A program made the position numbers and the translations under genes. A DNA stretch of 64,000 nt from the NCBI GenBank assembly GCA_019654215.1, contig BPDI01000011.1:1-64000 (forward strand), given 5' to 3'. Under the pieces are notes generated by a model. That model ran no database searches. It had not been told where the DNA came from and saw nothing but the letters and a program-made list of their open reading frames with translations. This document shows, one piece after another, positions 11,107 through 21,027 of this stretch. Numbering within the stretch: position 1 is the first letter of the stretch; the number at the start of each line of letters is the position of its first letter. This stretch comes from Gammaproteobacteria bacterium. GTDB lineage: Bacteria > Pseudomonadota > Gammaproteobacteria > Pseudomonadales > Pseudohongiellaceae.

Positions 11107-11703
11107 TTAGTAATTTTCCCACTCTGTGATAAGAATTCTTGCAAGGAGCGCAATATCAGCTCCTGAGGGATCAACTATGAGTGCCTCACCCTGTTCAATG
11201 TATGGAAAGAGATCAGGAAAAATCGCCATAATATTGCCGGAATGACTGACAAATAGTCTGTTACCCGATTCCGGTCGAATATTAAGCTCCGATCTTAATC
11301 TGCTCACAATTGCTTCTGGCATTTCGCTTGTTTCTTGCAAGAGAAACTCACGCAGAATTACATTAGTAAATCCAGCAAGCCTTGCTGTTTCGCGAGTACG
11401 AAAAGTAGGACTGCTTTCAATAGAGGACAGTGGAATGTTTAAACGGCGTATCGACTCCCCAAAATTTGCAGCATCGCGTTTGCCCTGCGCATTAAGTTGC
11501 CGTTCCAAACGATCGTTTCCTTCATCGGCTGTTGCTTTTGTAGGAAGTTCTTCGGGAGCTATGGCATGGCGCATGAAGATTATATATCCACCTTCTTGCA
11601 AGGCCACAATTACTTGTTCTATTGATAGATCCTGACTGGAGACAGAGTTACTGCCAACACTTAAAGTCAGCGCACAAAGAAGTAGTTTGAATAATCTCAC
11701 CAT
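11107..11703 (-). CDS. Secreted histidine phosphatase superfamily protein
   Basis: A 198-residue branch-1 histidine phosphatase (phosphoglycerate-mutase-like fold) with a signal peptide (LLLCALTLSVGSNSVSSQ). The catalytic RHA is in IIFMRHAIAP, the second Arg in SSPTFRTRETA, and the second catalytic His in FVSHSGNI. Secreted members of this group are usually generic phosphomonoesterases. It is convergent with the aminotransferase (stops 4 bases apart) and follows the enoyl-CoA hydratase by 7 bases, so it is probably the last gene of a unit that also includes the CoA transferase. The physiological substrate is unknown. Confidence 0.85.
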   Translation of the reverse strand: MVRLFKLLLCALTLSVGSNSVSSQDLSIEQVIVALQEGGYIIFMRHAIAPEELPTKATADEGNDRLERQLNAQGKRDAANFGESIRRLNIPLSSIESSPTFRTRETARLAGFTNVILREFLLQETSEMPEAIVSRLRSELNIRPESGNRLFVSHSGNIMAIFPDLFPYIEQGEALIVDPSGADIALLARILITEWENY

Positions 11704-11710
11704 ACTTCAG

Positions 11711-12517
11711 CTATGATCCTTTAAAGTTTGCTTTACGCTTTTCTAAGAATGCAGTTCTTCCTTCTTTATAATCATCACTGAGGAAACAGTCATTAACCAG
11801 TTTATCGATATACTCAGGACTCTGCTGTCCTGGATCTCTGACTAATTCTGCAACTGTTGCTTTAACTGCCTTGATCGTTAATGGCGCATTGGCAGCAATT
11901 TTATGCACATAATCGTTTATGGTACTTTCCCATTCTTCGTAGCTGACAACGAAGTTTATCAGGCCTATTCGTAAAGCTTCTTCAGTGTTGAGAAAGCGTG
12001 CGGTGAACAAGATATCTTTGGCATGGGACGGTCCAACGATTGATTCCAAAATTTTTATTGCTTCGAAGCCATAACCCAATCCCAATCGCGCCGCAGGAAT
12101 ACCAAACACAGAATTGTCAGTGGCAATACGAATATCAGCATTGAGGGCAATTGCCAAACCGCCTCCGACACAAAATCCCTGAATCATTGCGATTACCGGC
12201 TTTGGGAAGCTTGAGAGTGTTTTATGAGCATCGTCGAACGCCGCCTCATAGATTTCACGGTCTTCCTGGCTTGAACGCTTTTCTTCAAACTCGGAAATAT
12301 CAGCTCCAGAGACGAAAGCTTTATCGCCCGCGCCTTTAAGTACGATCACTCTCAGTGAATCGACTTCGCTCATCTGCCGCAGTATTTCAGCAAGCCCCTG
12401 CCACATATCTAGAGACATCGCATTGTGGCGATCCGGCGCATTAAAAGTAATCCATCCGATTCCATTTTCGATAGTTGCTAACATTTTTTTTGTTGGCGAA
12501 TTGATATACATGTTCAT
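11711..12517 (-). CDS. Enoyl-CoA hydratase/isomerase family protein
   Basis: Crotonase-fold enzyme of 268 residues acting on a CoA thioester in the cytoplasm. The two oxyanion-hole segments are visible: AFVSGADISEF and GFCVGGGLAIALNADI. The later FGIPAARLGLGYG matches the crotonase motif around the second acid position, but here Gly-Tyr-Gly follows, so hydratase versus isomerase or another reaction cannot be decided by eye. Starts at 12517, 12511 or 12484 are possible; the family usually begins near MLATIENGIGWIT. It follows the CaiB/BaiF CoA transferase by 20 bases, so CoA transfer to an acid followed by hydration is a reasonable joint role. Confidence 0.85.
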   Translation of the reverse strand: MNMYINSPTKKMLATIENGIGWITFNAPDRHNAMSLDMWQGLAEILRQMSEVDSLRVIVLKGAGDKAFVSGADISEFEEKRSSQEDREIYEAAFDDAHKTLSSFPKPVIAMIQGFCVGGGLAIALNADIRIATDNSVFGIPAARLGLGYGFEAIKILESIVGPSHAKDILFTARFLNTEEALRIGLINFVVSYEEWESTINDYVHKIAANAPLTIKAVKATVAELVRDPGQQSPEYIDKLVNDCFLSDDYKEGRTAFLEKRKANFKGS

Positions 12518-12537
12518 CCTAAACTTCGTTTAGTGTT

Positions 12538-13722
12538 TTACTTGATAGTGCCGTAAGCTTTTAGTTCCGCAATTTTTTCTTCGCTGTAATTTAGTTCACG
12601 CAAGATTTCTGTCGAATGCTGGCCAAGTTCTGGACCAGGCTTTTCAAACTGAGCACCCTGTTCGAAGTTCGACATATTAATTGGCGACCTGAGTAATTCA
12701 AAATCTCCAAGCTCAGTGTGGTTTGCTGTTTTTGTCATATTGAGAAAACTAACTTGTTCATCACTAAACGCTTCACCGATTGTGTTAATCGGCCCACAAG
12801 GAATTCCCACCGAATTCATTTTCTCCGTTAACTCACTGGTCGTTAGCTGCAATGTAATATTATTCACCTCTTGCCATATTGCTTCTCGGTGATCTAGTCT
12901 ACGTTCTACAGTTTTGTAGTTCTCATTGTTAGCCAATGCTTCCGCATTAGTAACTTCACAAAACGCATTCCACATCTTATCCGTACTTGCAGCCAAGTTA
13001 ACTAAGCCGTCATTGGTGTGAAACACTCCCATGGGTGACAGAGTTGGATGGTTGTTACCCTCCTGTCCTGCTACTTCTCCGTTCATAGTATAACGAGCAG
13101 CCTGAAAATCGAGTTTGCACAACATGGCTTCCAATAAAGAAGTATGTACCCACTGCCCTTGGCCGGTTTGCTCGCGATGCAATAGAGCAAGCAATATACC
13201 TTGACCGAGAAACATGCCAGCGGAAGTATCGCTTACAGCAATGCCAGCTCGCATCGGGCCCCGCTCAGGTTCCCCAGTAATAGACATGAGTCCACTCATG
13301 CCTTGAATAACTTGATCCACTGCAGGCCGTTTTGCATAAGGACCTTCCTGACCAAAGCCAGATATGCTTCCATAAATAATAGAAGGATTAACTTTCTTTA
13401 CTGAGTCATAATCCACACCTAACCGATATTTTACATCCACCCGAAAATTTTCCATTACCACATCGGCGTTTTTAACCAGGTCCATAAAAACTGCTTTGCC
13501 TTCTTCAGTTTTTAAGTTAAGACAGAGGCTGCGTTTGTTCCGATGCAAGTTTTGTGAGTCAGCGCCGTGACGACTGCCAGCAATATCGCCTTCGACTGGT
13601 GCTTCGATTCGAATTACGGTTGCTCCCCAATCAGCCAACAGTCGAACAGCAGTAGGGCCAGCTCGCGCTATGGTTAAGTCGAGAACGGTATATGGGGAAA
13701 GTGGAAGAGATTGTTGGCCCAT
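12538..13722 (-). CDS. CaiB/BaiF (family III) CoA-transferase
   Basis: A 394-residue family III CoA-transferase, moving CoA between carboxylic acids. Family marks include VLDLTIARAGPTAVRLLADWGATVIRIE read in two parts at the N-terminus, NADVVMENFR, and the catalytic Asp region AVSDTSAGMF, equivalent to the VADTGAG stretch that carries the active Asp in formyl-CoA transferase. The C-terminal half holds ELTEKMNSVGIPCGPINT, also typical. It heads a unit with the enoyl-CoA hydratase and histidine phosphatase and starts 10 bases after the stop of a secreted PDLQGxW protein. The acid substrate cannot be told from sequence. Confidence 0.9.
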   Translation of the reverse strand: MGQQSLPLSPYTVLDLTIARAGPTAVRLLADWGATVIRIEAPVEGDIAGSRHGADSQNLHRNKRSLCLNLKTEEGKAVFMDLVKNADVVMENFRVDVKYRLGVDYDSVKKVNPSIIYGSISGFGQEGPYAKRPAVDQVIQGMSGLMSITGEPERGPMRAGIAVSDTSAGMFLGQGILLALLHREQTGQGQWVHTSLLEAMLCKLDFQAARYTMNGEVAGQEGNNHPTLSPMGVFHTNDGLVNLAASTDKMWNAFCEVTNAEALANNENYKTVERRLDHREAIWQEVNNITLQLTTSELTEKMNSVGIPCGPINTIGEAFSDEQVSFLNMTKTANHTELGDFELLRSPINMSNFEQGAQFEKPGPELGQHSTEILRELNYSEEKIAELKAYGTIK

Positions 13723-13731
13723 ATTGAATAG

Positions 13732-14760
13732 TTATTGCGATAGCCGTGCGTCAGCTTCCTGCCTGCGTGCGCCAGCGAGAATACCCGACAAAGAATAGTT
13801 TCCTTCGTGACACGCTGATTCATAGAGTCTTTCGTTTACCGGCATGCTTACTAATGTCATTTGCGCAGTAATAGTTTGAGTATAAATTTCCGGATCAGTA
13901 ATTTGATACTCAAAAAATATTTCGGATTCTGAAACCCGCGTGTATTGTTCGACGATTTCCAAAGCCCTACTTGAAGGTATACGGGAAGTGGATTGGTCGG
14001 GTTTAAACGATTTTGTGTGAACTACTAAAGTGTTTCCTTCCCATTGGCCAACGGAGTCGCCATAAAATTTTGGAAAGGACGGTTCATGATGTTGTTTGTT
14101 AAGCCGAACTATTCGAGCAACAACATGATACTCACCGAAAATCAAAACATAGTCTTCGTTTTGTACTATCTGCATATTGCGCCAGGGACCATCAATAGAT
14201 AGTGGATCGATTAACGGCAGTTGCCCCGGATTGCCAAGACAACGTTCATTAGCGGGACGAATCTCGGGTCCATCAAATTGTTCGAATCCTGCATTGGTGC
14301 GTTTTGTAAAAATATCCAATGGTGGATTATCTTTGAAGGGGAGTCTGCCGTTTTCCGGCTCAACAATAAGAGACGTTAAGTATTCGCCTTTTACGGGAAT
14401 ATATCTCGTAATAAACCGCGCAAAATTCACATCGGCTACCTGAGTAATAGTACCACCCACCGCGGGCGCTGGTCGATTCGGGTCTAGAGGCTGTTGTGCA
14501 GCTGTTGCGCCTATCAACGCAGCTTGCTCCAACTCAGCTGCTTCTTCCGGCGTATAAGTACGTTTCATACCCAGAGCAACCGGGCGCTGAAGTGGTGTAC
14601 GGGTTTGATCTGTCCATAATCCTTGCAGATCAGGATGACCGTATTCGGTTAGTGGAACTTGATAACTAGACTCCACTTGAGCTTGTCCCACTGCAATAAC
14701 TGGGATAGCAACAAAAATAGTAATTAGTGAAGAAAAGAGGATTCGCCTTACCATGAGCAT
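13732..14760 (-). CDS. Secreted protein of the 'PDLQGxW' family (unnamed)
   Basis: A secreted protein of about 342 residues. I choose ATG 14760 (MLMVRRILF) ahead of a clear signal peptide; the 14826 start would add 22 unlikely residues. Features shared with the gene at 60281-61285 are: HPDLQGLWTDQTRTPLQRP near the N-terminus, ERCLGNPG, NMQIVQNEDYVLIF, DSVGQWEGNTLVVHT, and YESACHEGNYS near the C-terminus. Proteins with these marks occur in many copies in some proteobacteria and acidobacteria next to catabolic genes; I know of no established function. It is the first gene of the unit leading into the CoA transferase and is divergent from the deacetylase. Confidence 0.8.
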   Translation of the reverse strand: MLMVRRILFSSLITIFVAIPVIAVGQAQVESSYQVPLTEYGHPDLQGLWTDQTRTPLQRPVALGMKRTYTPEEAAELEQAALIGATAAQQPLDPNRPAPAVGGTITQVADVNFARFITRYIPVKGEYLTSLIVEPENGRLPFKDNPPLDIFTKRTNAGFEQFDGPEIRPANERCLGNPGQLPLIDPLSIDGPWRNMQIVQNEDYVLIFGEYHVVARIVRLNKQHHEPSFPKFYGDSVGQWEGNTLVVHTKSFKPDQSTSRIPSSRALEIVEQYTRVSESEIFFEYQITDPEIYTQTITAQMTLVSMPVNERLYESACHEGNYSLSGILAGARRQEADARLSQ

Positions 14761-14844
14761 TTTTTTGTTGTTATGGAACTGTGCTTTATATGAATCAACA
14801 GTATTATACTGCCCAGAACATAGCAAATGATTACGGTGGTGCTT

Positions 14845-15825
14845 ATGAGTATTAAAAATCTCTTTGCAAACATTCTTCGTTTCCTACTGGTAGTTCTTTC
14901 AATTTCGTTTTTACCGATAGGTCATGCTCAGAATATAAATCCTGATGAACCCTGGAATTGGCCAGAGGAATATGTGCTAAGCCAAGTAAACCAGGTTCGT
15001 GCCGGCCGTGATCTAACTCCCGAATCCTGGCCTGGAGGAGCAAGAGTGGCAGTTCTACTTTCATACGATGTAGATAACGAAACCACTCAAGGATTGCGCA
15101 ACGGTGAAATCAACATTGGCTCCTTATCTCAGGGCGAATATGGTTCGCGCGTTGCATTACCGCGTATCGTCCGCTTAATGGACGAAGAAAATATTCCAGC
15201 TTCATTTTTCTTTCCTGCATGGAGTTTAAAAATTGTACCGGAACAAGCGGAACTTATATTAGCTTCAGGAATTCATGAAATCGCTGTGCATGGTTGGATT
15301 CATGAACTCAACACCGCGCTCGATAGTGAAACAGAAGAAAGATTGCTGCGTTTATCTATGGAAACAATAGAAGAAATATCCGGTGTTAAGCCCGTAGGAT
15401 TCAGAGCACCATCCTGGAATCATAGTCCAAATACATTAAGCATAGTACGAGAGTTAGGGTTTCTTTATGAGAGTTCATTAATGGCAGATGATCGGCCTTA
15501 TGAATTACTTCAGGATGGTGAGCCTACTGGCTTGGTTGAATTACCAGTGGAATGGATTTTGGATGATGCTCCGTTGTTTAACCCTTTAGGTGCGCGTTAC
15601 ATGAATCCCCGCGATGTCATGCAAGTATGGATTGATGAATTTGAGGTTGCCTGGGAAGAAGGCACAATGTTCTTACTAACTATGCATCCACATGTAATAG
15701 GCCATCGATCCCGCATGGTCGCGTTGGAAGGTTTAATCGATCACATCAAAGCAAGAGGCAATGTCTGGTTCGGAACACATGAAGAGGCAGCCAGGTGGGT
15801 GCGCCAGCAGGCTGGTATTGACTAG
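14845..15825 (+). CDS. Secreted polysaccharide deacetylase family protein (NodB homology)
   Basis: Carbohydrate-esterase-4-type protein of about 326 residues with a signal peptide (FLLVVLSISFLPIGHA). The start may be 14845 (MSIKN, near GGTGGTG) or 14827. NodB motifs are intact: SYDVDNE (motif 1, Asp pair), HGWIHE (the metal-binding HxxxH), RAPSWNHSP (motif 3), and a late LTMHPHVIGH supplying the His of motif 5. Members of this subgroup include both chitooligosaccharide deacetylases and enzymes on non-sugar amides (allantoinase PuuE-like), so the substrate stays open. It is divergent from the PDLQGxW gene with a short shared promoter region. Confidence 0.85.
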   Translation: MSIKNLFANILRFLLVVLSISFLPIGHAQNINPDEPWNWPEEYVLSQVNQVRAGRDLTPESWPGGARVAVLLSYDVDNETTQGLRNGEINIGSLSQGEYGSRVALPRIVRLMDEENIPASFFFPAWSLKIVPEQAELILASGIHEIAVHGWIHELNTALDSETEERLLRLSMETIEEISGVKPVGFRAPSWNHSPNTLSIVRELGFLYESSLMADDRPYELLQDGEPTGLVELPVEWILDDAPLFNPLGARYMNPRDVMQVWIDEFEVAWEEGTMFLLTMHPHVIGHRSRMVALEGLIDHIKARGNVWFGTHEEAARWVRQQAGID

Positions 15826-16019
15826 CAATCAACTAAGCAGGAGCAATAGTTCTGATTCCGGTGGAAAATCAATTTTATGGGGATCATTCGGGCCACCTTG
15901 CCGGTCTACGTAGACATATTTGGATAATTTCAACACGATTGTAAAATGATTACTGTAAATTGAACTCGATTGTGAGATCGTGGTTAGGTTTTTAAGAAAT
16001 AAGAAGAAAAGGCAAGATT

Positions 16020-16736
16020 ATGGAATTGTTTATCGGGGAAGTACTAGGGACGTTTCTATTGATAACGCTTGGTGTTGGCGTCTGCTGTAACGTGGCTCTT
16101 AAAGATACTGGAGGATTCGACAGCGGCTATCTGGTAATCACCTGGGGCTGGGGCATTGCGGTTTTTGTAGGAGTGTTTGTTACCGGTGATATTAGTGGCG
16201 CTCATATCAATCCAGCCGTAACCATCGGATTAGCAACTGCAGGTAATTTCGATTGGGGCTTAGTGCCTATGTATATTGCAGGGCAGTTTATTGGCGCGTT
16301 CCTTGCTGCATGTTGCGTCTGGTTTCAATACCGTGATCACTTCGATATCACAGAAGATCAAGGTGCGAAGTTAGGTGTGTTCTGCACAGCTCCTGCTATT
16401 CCCAATACACTTAGCAACGTTTATTCCGAAATTCTTGGCACATTCGTTTTAGTACTTGGAGTGCTCTATATCGCGGAACCAGAAGTTGGCCTGGGCGCTG
16501 TATCTGCGCTTCCAGTTGCCTTGCTGGTATTCGGTATCGGGATGTCCTTAGGTGGTCCAACTGGCTATGCAATCAATCCTGCCCGTGATCTGGCACCTCG
16601 AATCGCCCATGCTGTGCTCCCCATTAAAGGTAAAGGAGACAGTAATTGGGGCTATGCTTGGATTCCAGTTGTTGGGCCAATCCTAGGATCTATTCTCGCT
16701 GCGGTGGTTTATCGACTATTAGAGACTTTATTTTGA
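16020..16736 (+). CDS. MIP-family aquaglyceroporin (GlpF-like)
   Basis: A complete 238-residue inner-membrane channel. Both half-helix NPA motifs are present, HINPAVT near residue 62 and YAINPARDLAPR in the second half. The Asp after the second NPAR is the glyceroporin mark (AqpZ has Ser there), so glycerol or another small polyol is the likely solute. The protein is somewhat shorter than E. coli GlpF. The downstream small gene overlaps its stop, and a glycerophosphodiesterase lies just beyond on the other strand, which supports a glycerol role, though no glycerol kinase is in the window. Confidence 0.9.
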   Translation: MELFIGEVLGTFLLITLGVGVCCNVALKDTGGFDSGYLVITWGWGIAVFVGVFVTGDISGAHINPAVTIGLATAGNFDWGLVPMYIAGQFIGAFLAACCVWFQYRDHFDITEDQGAKLGVFCTAPAIPNTLSNVYSEILGTFVLVLGVLYIAEPEVGLGAVSALPVALLVFGIGMSLGGPTGYAINPARDLAPRIAHAVLPIKGKGDSNWGYAWIPVVGPILGSILAAVVYRLLETLF

Positions 16737-17125
16737 GCTCAAACGATAAACGAGAAATCTGGTGTACTCTCTCCGATCTGTTTTTAGATACTGACATTTC
16801 TGTAAGCTTAGAACGCATAAGTGATGTCTGCGCAAAATCAGATTTTTCTATCGATGAAATAACTGACATGCTTTACAGCGAAGTTGCGCCTGTTTGCATG
16901 CCGAATTTGCTAACTGTCGTCGGAGAATGGACTGGTTTCGACGAAGAGCAGTTAGTGAAAAAAATCATCAATTACTTAAACACTCAGCAATCCGCGATGA
17001 AAAAGTTGTTTAAACCAAAATGGGGATTGATAGCGAGGCTCTATATAGGGAAAGATTGGCTGAAAGTCGTTAAATTAATAGAAGAAAAAAGGAGCTCGTC
17101 TACTGATTCGCTTGCAAAAACCTAA
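16733..17125 (+). CDS. Small protein, DUF7079-like, translationally coupled to the aquaporin
   Basis: About 130 residues. The ORF track starts it inside the aquaporin gene, but the conserved part begins at REIWCTLSDLFLDT, so I place the start at TTG 16733, overlapping the aquaporin TGA as TTGA. The sequence (SIDEITDMLYSEVAPVCMPN, then VGEWTGFDEEQLVKKII) resembles a family of small acidic proteins I associate with DUF7079; this is from memory and should be checked. There is no membrane segment or catalytic motif. The function is unknown, and coupling to the channel gene suggests only shared expression. Confidence 0.7.
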   Translation: MSSNDKREIWCTLSDLFLDTDISVSLERISDVCAKSDFSIDEITDMLYSEVAPVCMPNLLTVVGEWTGFDEEQLVKKIINYLNTQQSAMKKLFKPKWGLIARLYIGKDWLKVVKLIEEKRSSSTDSLAKT

Positions 17126-18156
17126 CTGCCCTGTCGGGAAAATCAGTAAACAGTCCGTCCACGTCTGCTTCGAAATAATGTAATCGAAGCAGATCTTCAA
17201 AATCTTCGGCGTAGCTAGGAACCTGGCCAGCGTCCATACGATAGGTGTAAGGATGGACCTGTAATCCGGCCGCATGAGCTCTGTCAACTAACGGACTAAT
17301 TTCTAAATTGCCACGAGACGATGAACGGCTGATTACTAATCCTTTTTCAGGACCGATGCCATCGGCAAATTCCGCAAGAGTATTCATGCCGTCAGCTTCA
17401 AACATCCAAAGGATAGGAAGATTCACTGCCGATTAACTGAATCAAATTAATATCTATTCCGGCTGCCGGCAAAATGTCGTTTTTGATAACTTCCAGTTCC
17501 GCGAAACTAAATGTTTGCACAAAGACTTTGTCTTGTTTGCTCGCATAGCCGTATTGCTTTAAAGGTTAACCACGGCAGTACTAATATCTTTGCCTTCGTT
17601 ACGATGAAACTCTGGTTTTTTTTATCTCAGGATAGATTCCAATATCTTTTCCTGTAGATTTATTCATTCCTTGTATTAGTTGAATTTCTTCTTCCAGAGT
17701 TGGTACACGGAAAAAGGAAGATCCCATTGGAAATCTATTCGAATAACCTTGTACTTTTTCTCCATTCTCTATTCGGAAACCTTCGCTGGCTTTAAGTCCG
17801 CGAATTTCTTCCAGAGTGAAATCAATTGCGTAAAAGCGGCCATCGTTTCGTGCTCGATTGGGGTACTGCTCATCCACGTCAGTAGTTCGATCAAGAGTAA
17901 TATCATGCAAAACGATTAAATGATCATCCTTAGTCATAACCACATCCTGCTCGATGTAATGTGCGCCCATACCGTAGGCCATAGCTTTTGCTTCAAGGGT
18001 ATGTTCTGGGAAATAGCCGCTGGCTCCACGATGGGCGATTACAATTTTGTCTGCCAGGGATTGAGTTGAAGACATCACTAGGGCAGTAACAAGACTAAAA
18101 AGTAAGGGGTTTTCGCATGGGATCACCATCATCTTATTAAGCACGGACACTAACAA
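17100..18156 (-). CDS. glpQ: Glycerophosphodiester phosphodiesterase (GlpQ-like), frameshifted
   Basis: Periplasmic glycerophosphodiesterase releasing sn-glycerol-3-phosphate from lipid head-group diesters. The N-terminal ORF (17599-18156) has a signal peptide and the catalytic motifs HRGASGYFPEHTLEA, YIEQDVVMTKDDHLIVLHD and TLDRTTD. Slips near 17600 and 17440 lead through YASKQDKVFVQTFSF to the C-terminal ORF (17100-17426; ISPLVDRAHAAGLQVHPYTYR, ADVDGLFTDFPDRAV). All key residues (His, Glu/Asp pair, second His) are present, so the gene is probably intact in the organism. It is convergent with the aquaglyceroporin pair and overlaps the end of the small coupled gene by about 25 bases. Confidence 0.85.
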
Positions 18157-18204
18157 GTATTGATGATAATCAGTTTACAGAGCGGGATCGAAATAAACTA
18201 GCTC

Positions 18205-20692
18205 TTAGCTACCAAATCTATAACGTAGCTTAATAGCAAAAGAATCCACAATGCGATCATTCCAGGCTTGCTCAAACAAATCCTGAAAAGTGAAAAAACT
18301 GTTTCCGGGAAGGTTGGAGCCACGAGTATAAACAATGAAGAGATCAGATAGGGGCGCTATTTCCCAGCGATAGCGAGCCTGAAAGGTTAACCGACTAATA
18401 ACAAAGTCATCTCGTTCGTTGTCTGGGTTAGTCACTGGACGCAGGCGTTGAAGTTTCTCAGGATCAACTTGCCAGAAACGATCTTCAAATGCTTTTAAGG
18501 AATTCCACTGCATGCTTATTCGAAATTGTTGCTTTGAAGAAATAAAATAATTCGATTCCAACCTAGGCGCCCACTGATGGGCCTCGAAACTCGTGTAACT
18601 ACCTCCCCCTTGATGAACCAGCAGGGCTTCCGTGTCGGTATAGCTCAGCCCTAGGTCGAATGAAAACCGGTCATTTGGGCGCCAAATTATACCTGCTCCG
18701 CTTGTAATTACTTTGGGGCCTAAGTCTTCTTGGCTAGCCTCCAAGTTTAAAGACCAAGCAAGGTTATTTGCCGGATCAGAGCTAAAGTTAGAACGCAAGT
18801 TAAAACGTTCTGGAATACGAAAATCTCCCGTCCCTCTGCCAAGCCTATCGTCCACCCTCGGTGGAAGATAAAGGAACATTAAATCAAAACTGTCATTGTT
18901 AAGATAATTCCAGGCCCTTCCAATTGATTGACCGACCTGCACCGGCCGCCCATCAGTATTATATTGGTTAATTGAGGATATCGTGGTTGTTCTAGATGTG
19001 ATACCTGGCACATCAGATTCGGTGAGCACAAAATTATAATCCAAATTCATCTGCGAATTCCGTGCTAGAAAACCAACATCGTTCATATCAAATTCGTCAT
19101 CGATATAAGTAGCCCTAACAATATGCTGCACTCCTTGGGTAGGGGTATAGCTGATATCACCCAAAAAGCCTGATCCGGTTACACCATTAACATCGCTGTG
19201 CATAAACTGGCCATCTATAACCCAACGCTGATCGGCTGAAAAATAGTGGGCGTCAATAGCATTGACCGTTGAGTTAATATCAGGGTGAGAAACATCTGTA
19301 CCCATCCACCCGATAGATCGCCTACCACCACTACTCGTGTCTTCATACAAGAGTCGACCAATTGTGAAATCTCGTCCCGTAGCCTGAAGATTCGCGCGAG
19401 TACCATCTGATAGAACACCCCGTATCTCAGAATCATCTTCCGAAGCAACCAAAGCGCCGTATCTCAAATTCCCGTTTTGACCGGTAAATTTAGCTGCTCC
19501 CAATAACTCTGTCGGTTGACTCAAATCTGTAGGCTTAACCACCATACCAGCAGGAACCTGATATCTCGCGGCACCGCCTATACGCCTTGTATTTAGCATA
19601 GTCATTGGGCCACTAGGACCACTAAAATTTTGTGCTATCGATCGGGGGCTAGTATTGAAGACATCTTGACCTTCCAGAAAGAAAGTCCTTTTTTCTGGAA
19701 AGAAAGTCTCGAAAGCTGTTAAGTTCACGACTACATCATCAGACTCAACCGTCCCAAAATCTGGATTCAAGGTACCAGATAACAGTGTGTTAGTAGTTGG
19801 CCGCCAATATATATCCGTACCAATTTTATTATCAGTGTCATGCCCAACCCCGTCAAAGTCTGTTGAAACAAAGGGATAAATTGTTAGCTGCCTACGTGGC
19901 TCAATTTCATTCAATTCATATTTTTGAAAACCACTTAAGAAAACATTCTCTGTACGGGGTAACGGTGGCGTACTCCAAAGTTCGCCTCGCTCCATCACAT
20001 TGCGTATGAAAACCATGCCTATCCTACGCGTACTTTCACTTGTGGAAGGGGCATCATTGACCAGGGGACGAAAAATTCTGCACTCCAACCTTCCTCGATA
20101 ATTTGTGTACGGCCGTCCCAAGCACCATCCCACTGTAAATTCAATTGGCGCTCGGGGAGCATAGACATATCGGTCATGCTGTCACCAAGGCCAATACGCA
20201 CACCGTAACCATAGCGCCCATCTCCAGAGGCATCGATTACCACTCCTATTCCATCATTCACGGGCAAAAGAGGGGAATCATCTCGGTTTGTAATCCGGGG
20301 AATAAGAGATTCTGCAGGTTGGTGATTTACAATACCAAAGTAAATTCCTTGTGTGTGTAAAAGAAACGGATATCCGTCTTGTAGGGTGCGTCTTCGAGTG
20401 TGTCCGGATCGATAATTTTCATGTTATCTATGATAGGAAGACTCTGCCAAACCGCTTCGTCAATGAAGCCATCGAGCAAAATATTTACGTTACTTTCGTC
20501 AAGTTGAGTTATCTGCGGTAGTGAAATTTGAGCTTGGCTATTTATAGATAAGAGCTGCAAGCAAACTAACGGCATGAGTTTGAATATTTTATGCAGCAGG
20601 ACTTCATGAATACTTTTAATCACTGGAAAATTTCGCTTCGCAATATACCGGAATCTGATTAGCCTTTCTTTAGAGGAAACAATTAATTGCAT
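18205..20692 (-). CDS. DUF5916 outer-membrane protein with N-terminal CBM9-like domain, frameshifted
   Basis: About 800 residues in three frames. The N-terminal ORF has a signal sequence (MPLVCLQLLSINSQAQ), so the true start is probably downstream of 20692, and a carbohydrate-binding-family-9-like start (LDGFIDEAVWQSLP). The second piece (20019-20267) contains EEGWSAEFFVPWSMM, and the third (18205-20133) contains GMVFIRNVMER, TEFFPEKRTFFLEGQDVF-like sequence with the family NPDFG segment, then a long beta-strand region ending LRYRFGS, typical of a DUF5916 barrel. Slips fall near 20330 and 20040-20130. DUF5916 proteins are outer-membrane; their role, possibly in polymer or peptide use, is not established. 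The M1-M28 peptidase gene lies downstream on the same strand. Confidence 0.82.
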
Positions 20693-20819
20693 TTAACTGA
20701 GCCGGGCTCATGTGTTTAAAAGTGGGGAAATGTGCTCGCCCGCCATGATTCGTCATTATTCTCCATCACTTCGCCATATTCCTGGGCCCCAAAGATTCCA
20801 GTTTATTGCGATTAAATAG

Positions 20820-21002
20820 GTGCTACCGAATATCAATTGGACGCTATCGGTGAAGTGGAATAAGAAATCCCAACACGTACTTTTTGTTGAAGATGAAGAG
20901 GGTTATAACTGGGCCACAGCAAGAAATAGCGTAAACCGAAAATTAGTTTACGTTTCCATTCTATTTGTGGTTGCGGCGATTTTTTTTAGTGCAGTGCGCT
21001 AA
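20820..21002 (+). CDS. Possible small membrane protein, GTG start
   Basis: A 60-residue ORF starting at GTG 20820, with a polar N-terminal half (VLFVEDEEGYNWATARN) and one C-terminal hydrophobic helix (LVYVSILFVVAAIFFSAV) after basic residues. This layout is that of a real tail-anchored small protein, and the ORF occupies an otherwise empty gap. There is no strong ribosome-binding site and I do not recognise a family. Confidence 0.35.
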   Translation: MLPNINWTLSVKWNKKSQHVLFVEDEEGYNWATARNSVNRKLVYVSILFVVAAIFFSAVR

Positions 21003-21027
21003 GCATGCAGTTTTGTTAATGTGACTT

